Shown here piece by piece: positions 1 to 11,125 of a stretch of DNA of 64,000 nt. The DNA comes from Eutreptiella sp. 'Long Island Sound 2002' (lineage: Eukaryota; Euglenozoa; Euglenophyceae; Eutreptiales; Eutreptiaceae): the NCBI GenBank assembly GCA_964036045.1, contig OZ038384.1:52056843-52120842 (forward strand), written 5' to 3'. The notes under the pieces were generated by a model. That model ran no database searches, was not told the DNA's origin, and saw only the letters and a list, made by a program, of their open reading frames with translations. Positions within the stretch are counted from its first letter, which is position 1; each line of letters starts with the position of its first letter. A program made the position numbers and the translations under genes.

Positions 1-2
1 CA

Positions 3-926
3 CAAGCGTTGGGACTATGGATGGCCTTCAAGGGCATGCACCCCCAGGACGCCCTACACATCATCAAGCAGGAGTCACACCGCTACGCATACGGCAATGG
101 ACGCGCAGACACGCAGGCCAAACACCAGAACACCAACCACACCCCAGGGCTCGAACGCGTGCGACTGGACACCCCACACCACAGCCACCTGCAGCACCTG
201 CCCCCGATACCCGTGCCCAAAGAGCCCCCCCAATGGATGCCCGAGGACACGCCGTACACGGATCGAGACAAGCAGTACCACTACCCCACACCCATCCACC
301 AACTGGCCACCACACTGGGCCACCCAGCGAACACCGAACTCCTCCGACGCCTCAAAAACTCCGTCCACAGCCCCCTCTACTACTCCGCCCTACGCCCGGA
401 TAGCCTCCCGGCACACCTACAAAAGCCCCGACTCCAACTCGCCCTCGAACAACTTCCCCTCCTCACCCGATACCACCGATGGTATACGCGCCGCTCGATC
501 CACGTCCCCGCAGGACACACCAAATGCATCTGCAGCCACGCGGAAGAAGAAACATGGGACCACTTCAAGGCGTGCCCCCTGTACAGAGGACTGGACACCC
601 TGACAGACTGGAACCCAACCCACACCATCGCACAGCACGCCGGATGGCTGGCGCAGTCCCCGGCGACCCAGCAACTCACCACCGTCCTCAAGCAGACGGA
701 GCTGCTCGAGGCAGTCCGCAGGGGACTCGTCCCCACTGCCGTATACACCTTACTACGCACCCACGCGGAGGATCCCCAGACCACGGCGGCGCACATGCAG
801 CGGACGGCCGTTGCCAAGACGGCGGAGCAGCTCACATACCGCACCCACAAATACCTGCAGCATGCGGCAACCCTGCCCCCAACAGACCAATCCCACCTCC
901 TCAAACTCCTGTTCTACCAACCATGA
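3..926 (+). CDS. C-terminal end of a LINE-like reverse-transcriptase ORF (partial at window edge)
   Basis: The frame is open from the window edge to a TGA at 924-926, so only the C-terminal ~307 residues of a longer protein are present. Near the N-terminus GNGRADTQAK resembles the last conserved block of a retroelement RNase H (usually GNE-x-AD-x-LAK). About residue 175 there is a compact C-x-C-x8-H-x4-C cluster (CICSHAEEETWDHFKAC), the CCHC-type motif that closes ORF2 of many non-LTR retrotransposons. The rest is helical and lacks low-complexity sequence. RT and endonuclease domains would lie to the left of the window. A second ORF and a 3' UTR with an A-rich tail follow, which supports a non-LTR element. 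A host RNase H-like protein is less likely. Confidence 0.7.
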   Translation, partial: QALGLWMAFKGMHPQDALHIIKQESHRYAYGNGRADTQAKHQNTNHTPGLERVRLDTPHHSHLQHLPPIPVPKEPPQWMPEDTPYTDRDKQYHYPTPIHQLATTLGHPANTELLRRLKNSVHSPLYYSALRPDSLPAHLQKPRLQLALEQLPLLTRYHRWYTRRSIHVPAGHTKCICSHAEEETWDHFKACPLYRGLDTLTDWNPTHTIAQHAGWLAQSPATQQLTTVLKQTELLEAVRRGLVPTAVYTLLRTHAEDPQTTAAHMQRTAVAKTAEQLTYRTHKYLQHAATLPPTDQSHLLKLLFYQP

Positions 927-941
927 GAACCTGCCACGTGA

Positions 942-3900
942 CGTACCAACACCGAACCCCCACCACGTCTACACACCGTCCACCGAGCACAGCACTGGCA
1001 CAGCACACACGGGCGCCACAGGCACCGCACACGCTCCCACCAGCATGCGCGCGCCACCAGCCCCCATCCCCCCACGCCGCCGTCCGTCCACAGGTACCAC
1101 CAACCACCAGCCACCGCATGTCCCCTCTGCGGTCGCCAGCGGCTACCACAGACAGCCCTGCCCTGCAACGCAGACCACTGGGTCTGCCTGGGAGCCGCGC
1201 ACCGCCTCACCCCCTGCCCCCACTGCGGGGACCTCAACCCCCGCCACCGCGAACGGCCCGCGGCCCCAGCCGCACCCCCCCCCGCCAGCCACCCCAGCTT
1301 TTTTGGGTACCTCACCGACACTCTCCGGGACCAACTGGGAGGGTACTACGTGGCGGACGCGGCGAACCACGCATGGGCCATAGCCGTGGCCGCGGGCAAC
1401 ACACCCCTGCCCCCCCATAGCCCACCCCTACGCCACAGCGGAGGCGGCTTGAACGTGGCGGCCCGCCACATCCTCCTCGCCCTATACCTCCACCACCGAG
1501 ACCTACACCTCCCAGACCCACAACTCCCGACCCCCCAAGCAGCAGCCCTGACGCCGGAAGCGTGGGCCGACACGGCACCAGAGGAGATAGCAGCCTACCT
1601 CCGAACCACGTGCCGCCGGTTCGCGAACGCCCTCGGCCGACGGAAGGGAACACCCTACCCGTTCAGCGCACTCCTCTACCCGGCACACCACCCCCACCCC
1701 GCACAACAGACGCCCCCGGAGGGCTGGGCGTCTTTTCGGGACGCCCACCTGGCCGCCCCCGACGAGGCCACCGCCACGCGGATGGGCCTCACGGACCAGG
1801 AGGCCTACTTCAGAGGCCTCAAGACGAGCCTCCAAGAGGCACACCGCTGGCGCGCCCGCTCCCCGTCGCCCCCACGGGGACAGGGGGGTTTACCCGCCCC
1901 CGACACCCACCAGGCCAAGAAGACCAAGGGGCACCGGCACCAGGGGGCCCGCCAACGCGCCCGCCAGCAGGGCGCGACGCCCCGACCAAGGCCCGGGTCC
2001 AGCCACACCGCACCGCCCCACGCCCAGACCCCCGGGGCACACCAACAACACCACCACCACCAACGCCCACCACCACCATCGTACCGCAGCACCCAAACCC
2101 TGCAGCCCAGTCAGCCACCACCGCCCACACACGTCCACACCATGCCAGGACCACCGTACGCGCTGAGCCAGGGGACATGGCACCACCAACACCACCACCG
2201 CGCCCCCGTCCCTCCCAGCCCCTACCCCCTAATGCCCCCAAGCTACAGCGACCCCCACCAGCTACATCCCCACCACGCCCCAGCACAACCAGGCCCCGCG
2301 AACCACCCACCCCACATAGCGCACATCACCGCACCACACCATCACGTGTTCCACCACCACCAGCACCTGCCACCACACCCACCAACGCCGGGGTACCACA
2401 CACAACCGGCACACCCTCCACACCACCACCACGCGGTCCAGCACCACCCGCCGCCCCCGCTACACGGGCCCACGACATACGAGCCACGGTACACCCCCAT
2501 GGACCCGCGAGGAGCCGCGCACGCACACCAGCAACACCAGGGCCTAGTAGGAGCGCCCCACCACCACCAACAGCCCCCCCACCCACACCCCATACCAGCG
2601 AGCACCATCCACCAGCAGCCACCCATCACATACGGACCACAGCCCCACCCGGGGGCTCATGCGGTCGCCTCCCACCCGCACCCCGGCACCGCAACCAGTC
2701 AAGAACCGCAAGGGCCACACGGCGCACACACACAACACCCACACGACCCACAGGGACGCCCGGACCCCCAGCCGGCACAACACCCACCCCCGCCCCCCCC
2801 ACCCCACCACCACCAGCAGCCCCCCCACCCACACCCCATACCAGCGAGCAGCATCTACCAGCAGCCACCCATTACATACGGACCACAGCCCCACCCGGAC
2901 GCTCATGCGGCCGCCTCCCACCTACCCCCCGGCACCAAAACCAGTCAAGAACCGCAAGGGCCACACGGCGCACACACGCAACACCCACACGACCCACAGG
3001 GACGCCCAGACCCCCAGCCAGCGCAACACCCACCCCCGCCCCCCCCACCACCAACAGCGCCACCCCCGCATTACCCCCCCCTGCCCCCCCCCCGACACCA
3101 GGCCACGGACACAACACGCGGCAGCCAGCACCAGCCAATCGACGTCGATGCCCCCGCCGACACACGCCACCGCGAATCCCCCCTCCCGCGACCGCCACAA
3201 GAGACCCCATCACCGGACCCCGCGCGCGACAACGACGACCACCCCCCCCAACCCACACCACCCCCCCCATCACACCCCGCACCACCAGTCGCCGCACCGG
3301 CCGAACCCTACGCCCTACACAACCCCGCAGCGGTACGGCAGCACCTCCGGGGACTCGGGGAACAGGACGTCGTGCTGTACCTCCGCACTTCCGGCACCAG
3401 CACCCCCATCCGGGCGGCCACCCTGGTCCAGGCGGCCACCCTGGGGGAAGGCGTCAGAGACTTCCTCTTCGACGCCTTCCTCCACGTCGCCCGACGGGAG
3501 CGCCCCCCACGCGCCACCCAAGACGGCGAGAGCCCGCCCCCCACGGGGAGCCGGATCTGGGTGCCCCCCATCGACTGGGGGCGACACCTGGTCGGACACC
3601 CCGTGCCGGAGCGGGACAGCACCCGGGGCCGCACCCGCTACCGCGAGCCCAACATGGCCCACCCCCCACCCGACGCCACCCCCGACAGCACCAAAGAGTG
3701 GGAGCGGGAAACATGGGTAGCCCGGATGGCCTCCCTAAGCAAATTCCGGCACCACGTCCCGGGGGACATCCCCACCCCCGACGAGCAGCAGCCAGCCCCC
3801 TCCACGTACATGACCCTCATGTACAATCTGCACTACACCCTCTCCACCACCACCTACGACGCACCCACAGACCACTGGGTGGTACACGGCACCGACTCCC

Positions 3901-4393
3901 TCCTCCCCGCCGACTACACCCCCCCCCCACACAACCCAGGCCCCGACACGTACGCCAGGGGGGACGACCCGGACGACCCCCACATCTGGGGCACGTGGGA
4001 ACCCGCATCCCTGGACACGCTGCTCTCCATCCGCAGCGGCTGCCAGGGCCTTGGTAGGGCAATGTATTGCCTCGCCAAGTGGACCCAACGGACCTGGGGG
4101 ATCCCCACGGACCGATGGGTGTGGGTGGTCACGCTGCGCCCCCAGCAGAGGGAAGCCCCCCGCAACCGCGAGGGACCCACCCCCCCACGCCCCACCACCC
4201 CACAACGATGCCCGTACATGGTGGCAGCCCGCCTCATGGCGCTGCTATGGCCGGGCCCCCACAGCCCCACCCAAAACTACCCCAACCTCACAGAGGAGGA
4301 CATGCCCGGCATCCAGCGATGCTTCTTCCGGACCCTCGACTACCTCCAGCAAACACACCCCCACGTCCTGGAGCAAAGATGGCCACCCCCCGG
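942..4393 (+). CDS. Large downstream ORF of the LINE-like element, exon 1: RING-like, Pro/His-rich, conserved C-terminal block
   Basis: The frame is the same as that of the preceding RT ORF, separated by TGA at 924 and TGA at 939, and it is open from 942 to a TAA at 4395. The 5' part has eight ordered metal ligands at codons 1119, 1128, 1164, 1176, 1185, 1200, 1215 and 1224, spaced C-x2-C-x11-C-x3-H-x2-C-x4-H-x4-C-x2-C, a RING/PHD-like cross-brace pattern. An ordinary globular stretch follows (1300-1860), then a Pro/His/Gln-rich stretch (about 1900-3290) with a tandem duplication, then a well-composed block (3300-4390) rich in Trp, Tyr and Arg. No in-frame ATG occurs for about 280 codons; the first is in the ATRMGL context near 1780. 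The true start is therefore unclear: re-initiation, a non-AUG start or an upstream exon are possible. Function is unknown; a capsid-like or nucleic-acid-binding accessory protein is a guess. Confidence 0.5.
2556..3047 (+). repeat. Two tandem 246-bp units inside the Pro/His-rich coding region
   Basis: Unit 1 starts at 2556 and unit 2 at 2802, an exact 246-bp (82-codon) step that keeps frame. Each unit encodes a His-rich block, an ITYGPQPHP segment, a GPHGAHTQHPHDPQGRPDPQ segment and a run of prolines. Only a few substitutions separate the copies, so the duplication is recent or selected for. Confidence 0.85.
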
Positions 4394-4519
4394 GTAACCC
4401 ACGTGCCCGCGCGGCCGGGACAACGCCGCCACGCCAGCACCAGCACGCACGGATCACCATGGAAAACGCGCGCACACGCCCGATGCCCGAACCTGCACCC
4501 TCGTTTTCGCTACTTACAG
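4394..4519 (+). other. Predicted 126-bp spliceosomal intron joining the two parts of the downstream ORF
   Basis: The in-frame TAA at 4395-4397 lies inside a possible donor (GG then GTAACC at 4394). A strong acceptor with a pyrimidine-rich lead ends at 4519 (TTTTCGCTACTTACAG). Removing 4394-4519 (126 bp, a multiple of three) restores GGG at the junction and continues the same frame into a clearly coding stretch that has no ATG of its own for about 150 codons. The donor is weaker than consensus. Confidence 0.45.
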
Positions 4520-5809
4520 GACCCAGCATCATACGCCCGCCCCCGAGGCCCGGGACCCTCCGCCGTCTCCCGCGGCCCTCTCCTCCGCCTCCGACTCCAC
4601 AACCTCCACCACCACGACCAACTCATCCACCACCACCACCACGTCCTCGTCCAGCACTCCACCCCCCAGGCCGCGGGGGACACCTCCCAAACGGGCCTCC
4701 AAACCCGCCCCCACCGCGAGCAGCCCCGCCGCCGCCAAAGCCCACGCCCCGGCGAAGCCCACGCCCACGACCCAGCCGAAGCCCAAGACCGCCGCCAAAC
4801 GGCGACCCGCAGCCAAGCCCAAACCCAAGCCCAAACCCGGCGCCACGACGGCAACGCGAGCCCGGCCCCCCGAGGATGTCCTCTACGACATCCGGCCCCA
4901 GCCGTCCCAGGCCCGAAGGCAGCAGCGCCCAGCGCGGCGCCCCCCCACCGTCACCGACGCCACCGCCACCACGTTCATGGCGGAGCGCGCCGCGGCCGAA
5001 GCGCGACGCGCCTCGTCCCGCCAACTCCCAAAGCCCGCACCCCAGGCCCACGGACCGCCGGAACAACGCCAGGGTCCACCAGCAGCGCCCCCGCCCCCCT
5101 ACCGGCCCCCGATGACAGCCCACATGCAACGCACGCCCCACTACCGCCGCCGCCGCGAATCCCCGCCCAACCCCGAGGCGGAGACCGTACGCGCCCACCC
5201 GCGGGTCCACATCCGCGTGCACCCCCACTCCCCACGCACCCCCACGGAACAGGACTACGAGGAATCCCCCAGGCCCGCCGCCGCCGCCGGTCCCCACGAC
5301 CCCGTCACACCCACCCACGCCCACTCCTCCGCCCACGACCGCAGGCCCGCCCAGGAACAGTGGTGGCAGCGCTGGACCCACACGCAGCTCTGGGAGCTGC
5401 GGAAGTGGGCCCGGGGAGAGCCCTCCCTCGAGGGCCTGGTCCATCAGCCCCGCAAGGGGTCGGTGGAGAACGGCCGCCTCCGGCCGGCGGGGGGGTGGAT
5501 GCCGCAGGCCGCATGGGAAGCCATGCTGGCCGATGCGCTCCACCCCCTGGGAGTCCACCCCCGCAACCTCCCCGCGCCCCAGGACCACCCGTACGTCCTC
5601 AGGCGCCTGCGAAGACCCTCCAGGAAACGCAGCGAGACGGCATCCGCCTGTGGGACATCACCCAAAGCCCAGCCCCGCACGCACACACCCCCTCACCACC
5701 CCACAAGCGTCGGCGCACCGACACCGGCGACACCCACAGCACCCCAGGAGCCCTGCGCGCCACACAACACGACGCGCCAGACCCCCCGGCCAGCGGCGCC
5801 GCCATCTAA
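4520..5809 (+). CDS. Downstream ORF, exon 2: Ser/Thr- and Lys/Pro-rich linker plus C-terminal domain
   Basis: From 4520 the frame encodes a Ser/Thr-rich run, a Lys/Pro/Ala-rich linker with repeated KPKPKP, then ordinary sequence including EDVLYDIRPQPSQ (about 4855-4900) and a Trp-rich helical block with QWWQRWTHTQLWELRKW (about 5360-5415). The only early ATG is at 4977, but clear coding sequence precedes it. Near 5610 the sensible frame changes: after PYVLRRL the next reading frame continues as TLQETQRDGIRLWDITQ and ends with a Lys/Arg cluster (HKRRRTDTGD) before a TAA at 5807-5809. The change may be an indel or programmed frameshift. It is probably the C-terminal half of the protein begun at 942. 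No family recognised. Confidence 0.45.
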   Translation, partial: DPASYARPRGPGPSAVSRGPLLRLRLHNLHHHDQLIHHHHHVLVQHSTPQAAGDTSQTGLQTRPHREQPRRRQSPRPGEAHAHDPAEAQDRRQTATRSQAQTQAQTRRHDGNASPAPRGCPLRHPAPAVPGPKAAAPSAAPPHRHRRHRHHVHGGARRGRSATRLVPPTPKARTPGPRTAGTTPGSTSSAPAPLPAPDDSPHATHAPLPPPPRIPAQPRGGDRTRPPAGPHPRAPPLPTHPHGTGLRGIPQARRRRRSPRPRHTHPRPLLRPRPQARPGTVVAALDPHAALGAAEVGPGRALPRGPGPSAPQGVGGERPPPAGGGVDAAGRMGSHAGRCAPPPGSPPPQPPRAPGPPVRPQAPAKTLQETQRDGIRLWDITQSPAPHAHTPSPPHKRRRTDTGDTHSTPGALRATQHDAPDPPASGAAI

Positions 5810-7060
5810 CCCCGTTACCCAGCACACCACCACCACGGGGCGCCACGCCAGGCCCCGCCCAGAAGTCACCAAACAAACCGGACGCCGAAGGAAGCCAACG
5901 CACACGACAACGAGCACCACTACGCCCAAAGGCGCCGAACCCGGACCCGATACCGTGGGCTCCTCCCCACCCTCAGCACGACACACACGTCACTGACGTC
6001 ACTCCTCCACCGTGCCCCCTCCCACGCCACCGCCCCGCCCCCCCCCCCTCCCGCCACACGTCCCCACGCCGCCCAGCACCCGGCCCCAGACACTGCGCCA
6101 CAGCATCGCCTCACAGTAGACCGCCGTCCTGTGGTCCCGCCCCCCCCAACACCGCTCCCGGGGCCGCACCCGGCCCACGTCGTGTTGACGCCCACATCGC
6201 GGGCCGCGGACATCCTCCCGCTCCTCGCCGTCACCCCTCCCGGGCATCGCATACTGCTTGCCGCCAACCCCTCGGTCCTCAGTGAGGTCCCCATCGAGCA
6301 CACCGACGCCCTGCACGTGAGCCCGCTGCTGCCCAACCTGCACGCTGCGTACGCCCCCGGCACGCCCGTCGACCCCTCCGTGTGAAACTCCCAGTGAGGC
6401 CACCGGCCAACGGCCGGCCCGCACGCACCACCCCGCACTCGCCTCGGGCACACGACCCCGTGGACGCCGCTACCCACACGCCTGGCCCCGCGCAACCGCC
6501 TAACCGAGCCAGAACTCAAGCACAAATCAAACCCGAGCCACACCCCGAAACCGCTAACCCTTGACTCCTAACCAAACCCGCCGAGGGAACAACGTAACCA
6601 CAGCCCACACCCACAGCCCACACAGCCGCCTAGCCAGCCAGCACCAGAAGCAAAGAGACACCTCACCAAACCCACCCTGACCCAAGCCTAACCGAGCCGA
6701 AGCCCCAACACAAATCAAACCCGAGCCACATCCCGAAACCGTCAACCCTTGACTCCAAACCAGGCCCGCTGAGGGAAATACGTAGACACAGCCCACAGCC
6801 ACAGCCCACACAGCCGCCTAACCAGCCAGCACCAGAAGCAAAGAGAGACCTAACCAAACCCACCCTGACCCATACCCGTGTACATCAGGACACGCGAGCC
6901 GCACCCCTGGGGCGCGACCGCCGCCACAGCACCGACGACACACGCCAGAGGACACAACGCTATAGCACCGCCGCACCAGCTACCCATGCCTGTGCCTGCA
7001 GTGTACGCGCGCCCCTGCTTTCCTCTTTTTTGTTTTTTCTTTTTCTTTTTTTTTTTTGTC
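5810..7060 (+). other. 3' untranslated region of the LINE-like element
   Basis: No convincing reading frame follows the stop at 5809. The stretch is GC-rich, C-biased on the plus strand like the coding part, and becomes less GC-rich near 7000. It contains the 188-bp tandem duplication listed separately and leads into an A-rich tail. I read it as the 3' UTR of the element that begins at the left edge. Confidence 0.5.
6501..6872 (+). repeat. Two tandem ~188-bp units in the 3' UTR
   Basis: Unit 1 begins TAACCGAGCC at 6501 and unit 2 begins the same way at 6689. Both carry the same landmarks in order (ACAAATCAAACCCGAGCCAC, CCCTTGACTCC, CACAGCCGCC, CAGCACCAGAAGCAAAGAGA, CCCACCCTGACCC). They differ by scattered substitutions. 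Tandem repeats in the 3' UTR are common in non-LTR elements. Confidence 0.85.
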
Positions 7061-7116
7061 CAAAAAAAAGAAAAAAAAAAAACAGAAAAAATAAAAAATA
7101 AAAAAAACGAAAATTA
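7021..7116 (+). repeat. T-rich then A-rich tract, probable poly(A)-type tail of the LINE-like element
   Basis: A T-rich run (7022-7058) is followed by an A-rich run with interspersed G, C and T (7061-7116). The A-rich part lies at the end of the GC-rich element on its coding strand, as expected for a retrotransposed 3' tail. The juxtaposed T and A tracts can fold into a hairpin. Target-site duplication cannot be tested because the 5' end lies outside the window. Confidence 0.5.
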
Positions 7117-7173
7117 GGGGGGGAAGAAGAGGGACACAACCACCCATGGCACACGCGCACCGCACACAGCACG

Positions 7174-7350
7174 CACACCGGTGAACAGGAGCCCAGTGGC
7201 CCAGGACACCGCACATGCAACACAACACACCGAGCGAGCACACCGGTGAACAGGAGCCAGCTGGCCCAGGACACCGCAGACGCACCACAGCAAACCGCGC
7301 GGGCACACCGGTGAACAGGAGCCCAACGGCCCAGGACACTGCACACACGT
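7174..7350. repeat. Three tandem 65-bp minisatellite units
   Basis: Units start with CACACCGGTGAACAGGAGCC at 7174, 7239 and 7304, each followed by a GGCCCAGGACAC block. On the minus strand the repeat is translatable and produces a long repetitive ORF, but that is a by-product of the repeat and not evidence for a gene. Confidence 0.85.
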
Positions 7351-10300
7351 AGGGCGGCCGAGGGACAGGAAAGAACCAATACCCCATGGGTCGGACGCAC
7401 TGGGGCGACCCAGCCGACCCACGGGGCCAGTGGCAGGAGCGGTACTCCAAGGCCACTGGTCCGAGCCCGGCCAGGCTGCATCGGGGACCATGGCAAACGT
7501 CACCCGGAGCCATGGAAGCAACCGGTGACAGGCGAGCCGGTACACAGTCCAGGAGGGGGTCACCTGCCAAGCAGAGTGGCCCCGCAACTCAAGCCACAAG
7601 GGTGAGGCGGTCGTACCGTAGACAAGCGGGAGCAATACCCCTTGTGGTGAGAGATACTCCACACGGCTGGGCAGCCCCCCAGAGCTGCCGCCCAAAGGAG
7701 GGGGCATGTGGCCCTACCCATGGACACATGTGGGGACACCCTCCCACCTGGGACACATGGACCGGGTGGCCGCGACAATGCCTTCCCAAGCACATGCGGG
7801 AGCGGCTCAAGAGGCACCTGACATAGGGCAGTGGGAGGGACAGGACGTCCCCTTGGTAAGACCTTCTTCCTGCAATGTCAAAGGAGGCATCCCGAGCTCC
7901 CGAAGATACCTACCTACCTACTTGCCTGTTTGCCCTCCTCAGGTGTGACTGTCGCAGCCGGCAGTGGAGGTGATTTGTGTTTTATGCACTGACAGGTGGA
8001 TTGTACATTATAGAGTGTTATTACAGCGAGCCCTGTTGTTTGCTGCGTGTCGAATCCGGGTTGCGTGGGTGCGGTTACAGGAACTCGCACCCTGAATTCA
8101 ACTTATTTCAGGAGTATCATACAGACCTGACCCACATTGCACGTGGGCATGAACCTTGTTCCTGGCTCACATATATGGGCTAAAAGGGACCTGCAAAGCA
8201 GCACTGGCCGATTGGTGCAGGTAAGGCAGCTGCTGTGGCTGGGGGAAGGTACGGGATGCCACAGATCTGTGGTACCTGTGTGATCACACCCCGGGAATCT
8301 CGAGCGCCAGAGGGTCACCCTACAGGTGGGCGATAACCAAGCTGCGGCACCCTCCCGGCTGAATCTCTGCCAGTGAGTTTTGTTTCCAGGTTACGAGCTT
8401 GTTTTTGGGGTCTAACCCCACGTGATATCTGTGTCATTTCTGTTTTGTCTACTGTCGTCACTGCAGTGTGCATGGCTGAGTGCCATGTTTGTTCTGTTTG
8501 TGTGCAGAGCACATGTGTGGGCTGGTGAGGGTGAATTCCCTAACCTCAGAGGTACATTGCGCCCAAGTACGCCTTTCGGGGATACTTTGGGCTGGTGGGG
8601 GGACTGTTTAGGTAATTGACAGCTGGTCTGGGAATTCAAACAACCGCCCTTCCCTCCCTATTGTGCATATCTGCTGGGTCATTTCCAAATTGTTATTCCA
8701 GACACAAGGGCTACTTTTGTCTTGGGGGGGGAGGGGTTTGGGATTGACCATCCTTGTGAGGGCCGCGTCTTTGGCTCCCCCTGAGGCCCCTTACAACGCC
8801 CCTGAGGTATGTCCCCTCTTCTGCTGTCATACCAAGTGTTTGGTTGTCTGCAGTTGTTGCAGAATGCTCGATATCCGACGTCGTCGTTAATTGCCGTGAC
8901 TGGCATCAGGCAATCAGGAATTCCAACATTTTTATGTTGGTAATCGAATTTTATCAAAATTTGATCAGGGTCTAATAGGTGAGCACAGGCGCCCGTCGTC
9001 GCAGTTGAAAAAGGACGGCGACGCCTGTGCCACGGCTCTGATAAGCCCAATTTCTAAAGTGATTGTTTGAGAACTTAACAGCGCAACACCTTTCGAGTGA
9101 TCCGCAATTTTTCTCTCTAACTTTTGACATAAGTCGCCGATTTTTCCCGTGAAGGAAAATCTCGAAACGCGCTTTAATCCCCCAAGTCCAATAATAAGGG
9201 ATTCGCGCGTTCAAGCCCCCTAGGGCGACCTAATGTGCCTCATAGGCACTATTGATGAGGGTTCGCCCCTATCACCCACATATTGAGGCCATTGGGTCCC
9301 AACTCAAAATGCCGTAAGGGTTATACATTTTTGGGATTTTCCATAACTTCGGCATTCTCATGTACTTGGCGCCCAAGTACATGTAAAGTAATTTTGAGTT
9401 GGTATGCCCTCCCTCCTTGCATGCCTTAACACCTGGGTCATATCACTTGCCTTCCCCGGAGTATGCATATATGCCCATTATAACCCATTTGGCCATATGG
9501 GCTTACATGCCTAAAATCGACTTTCCGAAATGAGGTGGACTTCCAACCCAAGCACTTGCATGTGTGTTCAAGGACCACGGTTACATAAGAATATAGGTAT
9601 ACTTTGGTTCTAGGCCAGTACGTGGGGTATATGAGGCTTGGGTAGGGTTGTTGGGCAAATATGGGTCATTTCGCGTGCCCATTTGGCGGGTGTACCATTC
9701 CAAGACAAGCCCTTGGCATCGTGACCTAAGTATGTTATGAGAGTACATACGTCGGTACCCAACATATCTTCGTCCCAGCCAATAAATCCTCTTGGGCGTG
9801 GCACACCAAGGCCACCATGTGGGTGATTGGGGTCAATCTAAAATCATGGGCTCATTTGGTGACGCTGCCATTCCCAAATCCAGGGGGGTTTGGGCGACGC
9901 CCAAAAGGTATGTTGGACACATAGGACTTGATACCAATTCTAGGGCACACCCCTGTCCAAGTCGGACATGTGCTCCATTTGCCCCCACCATGAATCTGTG
10001 CATTTTTGGCCATTTTCTGCCATTTTCTATATTGTTTAGCCCGACGCGCACTAGGTGCAGCCTCCCCGTGCATGCCGGATGCATGGACCAATGGACCACA
10101 TGTGGTATGTAGCTTATGCACATTGGTCCCCATGACTCACACACCACGTGGGCGAACCGAAGGGCGCACTCACAAGCAGCTATGCCAAGGTGAGTGTAGA
10201 CAATGTTGCCATTGCTGCACGTTTGGGCACAATTCTGCCTATCACCATGCCATGGCCCATGCAGATCTATCAGACCCGAATACGTCTTAGGCGGCCGCAA

Positions 10301-10480
10301 CAGGTACTCATTTGTACCGGGGTCGTTAGAAAAATGAGCACAAAAATATGTTGGGTAAATTCTGCCAAATACCCACTTTTCTTGTCCACGATTTTTCGAA
10401 GCGGGGACGGGTCTCCAAAACCTCAGTTTTTCAACAAGGCTGTACAAAAAGGGGTGCGTTTTCACCCTTCCTCACCAGGG
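7351..10480. other. Non-coding stretch with no recognisable gene
   Basis: Reading frames are short and of random composition. Composition shifts from GC-rich (to about 7900) to AT-rich. A 25-bp inverted repeat lies at 9359-9383 (11-bp arms CATGTACTTGG, 3-nt loop), and the words CGCCCAAGTACG or a close variant recur near 8560, 9370 and 12960, hinting at an old dispersed repeat. No RNA gene, splice-site series or transposon end could be supported. Confidence 0.5.
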
Positions 10481-10486
10481 ATAGGG

Positions 10487-10558
10487 AGGCCTCGCAATCC
10501 AAAAATCATGTTTGTGGGAAAGTGAAGGTATTTATCCACATTTTGGATTGCGAGGCCT
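10487..10558. repeat. Short inverted repeat at the left edge of the GCGACAGG block
   Basis: AGGCCTCGCAATCCAAAA (10487-10504) is the reverse complement of TTTTGGATTGCGAGGCCT (10541-10558), able to form an 18-bp hairpin around a 36-nt loop. The right half and what follows it recur in direct orientation near 12604 (TTTGGATTGCGAGGCCT, then CAATTGAAA), on the far side of the minisatellite blocks. Confidence 0.75.
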
Positions 10559-10654
10559 CGTAATACAGTCAATTGAAATGTGTAAAAGGACCCTGTTTCA
10601 CCAATATGTGGTTGCTGTTGAGTGCAGCTATCATTAGATTCGGGCCACGCGAGG

Positions 10655-11125
10655 CAGGCGACGGTGAAATGCGGCAGGGAGCGACAGGAAGGCGACAGGG
10701 TGGGGACAGGAAGACGACAGGGTGGTGACAGGAAGACGACAGGCCAGCGGCAGGAAAGCGGCAGGGAAGCGACAGGAAGCGACAGGCAGGCGACAGGAAG
10801 GCGACAGGGGAGGTGCGACAGGAGGGCGACAGGAGGGCGACAGGGCGGCGACAGGGTGGCGACAGGGAGACGACAGGGAAGCGACAGGAAACAAGACATA
10901 GCGACAGGATACGCGACAGGAAAGCGACAGGAAGACGACAGGAGGGCAACAGGGCTAGCGGCGACAGGGAAGCGACAGGGAAGCGACAAGAGAAAGCGAC
11001 AAGAGAGCGAAAGGAGAGCGACAGGAGAGCGACAGGAGAGCGGCAGGGTGTTTTTTTGCGACAGGAAGGCGACAGGAAGGCGACAGGAAGGCGACAGGGG
11101 TGCGACAGGAGAGCGACAGGCCTGT
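10655..11125. repeat. GCGACAGG minisatellite block 1
   Basis: About 470 bp consist almost entirely of an 8-11 bp unit, GCGACAGG followed by one to three purines (AA, GA, GG and similar). Both strands are translatable over long stretches because the unit rarely makes a stop, giving spurious Gly/Asp/Arg/Gln or Ser/Cys/Arg/Leu ORFs. I do not call a gene. Confidence 0.9.

Noticed and set aside
1300-5900. Numerous long minus-strand and alternative-frame ORFs in the first 6 kb
   Set aside because: They are Gly/Trp/Arg/Val-rich or Pro/Thr-rich shadows caused by high GC and few stops. Only one frame keeps ordinary protein composition outside the low-complexity part.
6960-7570. Minus-strand ORFs with repeated WAPVHRC-like segments and a Phe-rich end
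   Set aside because: Produced by the 65-bp minisatellite and the A/T-rich tail.
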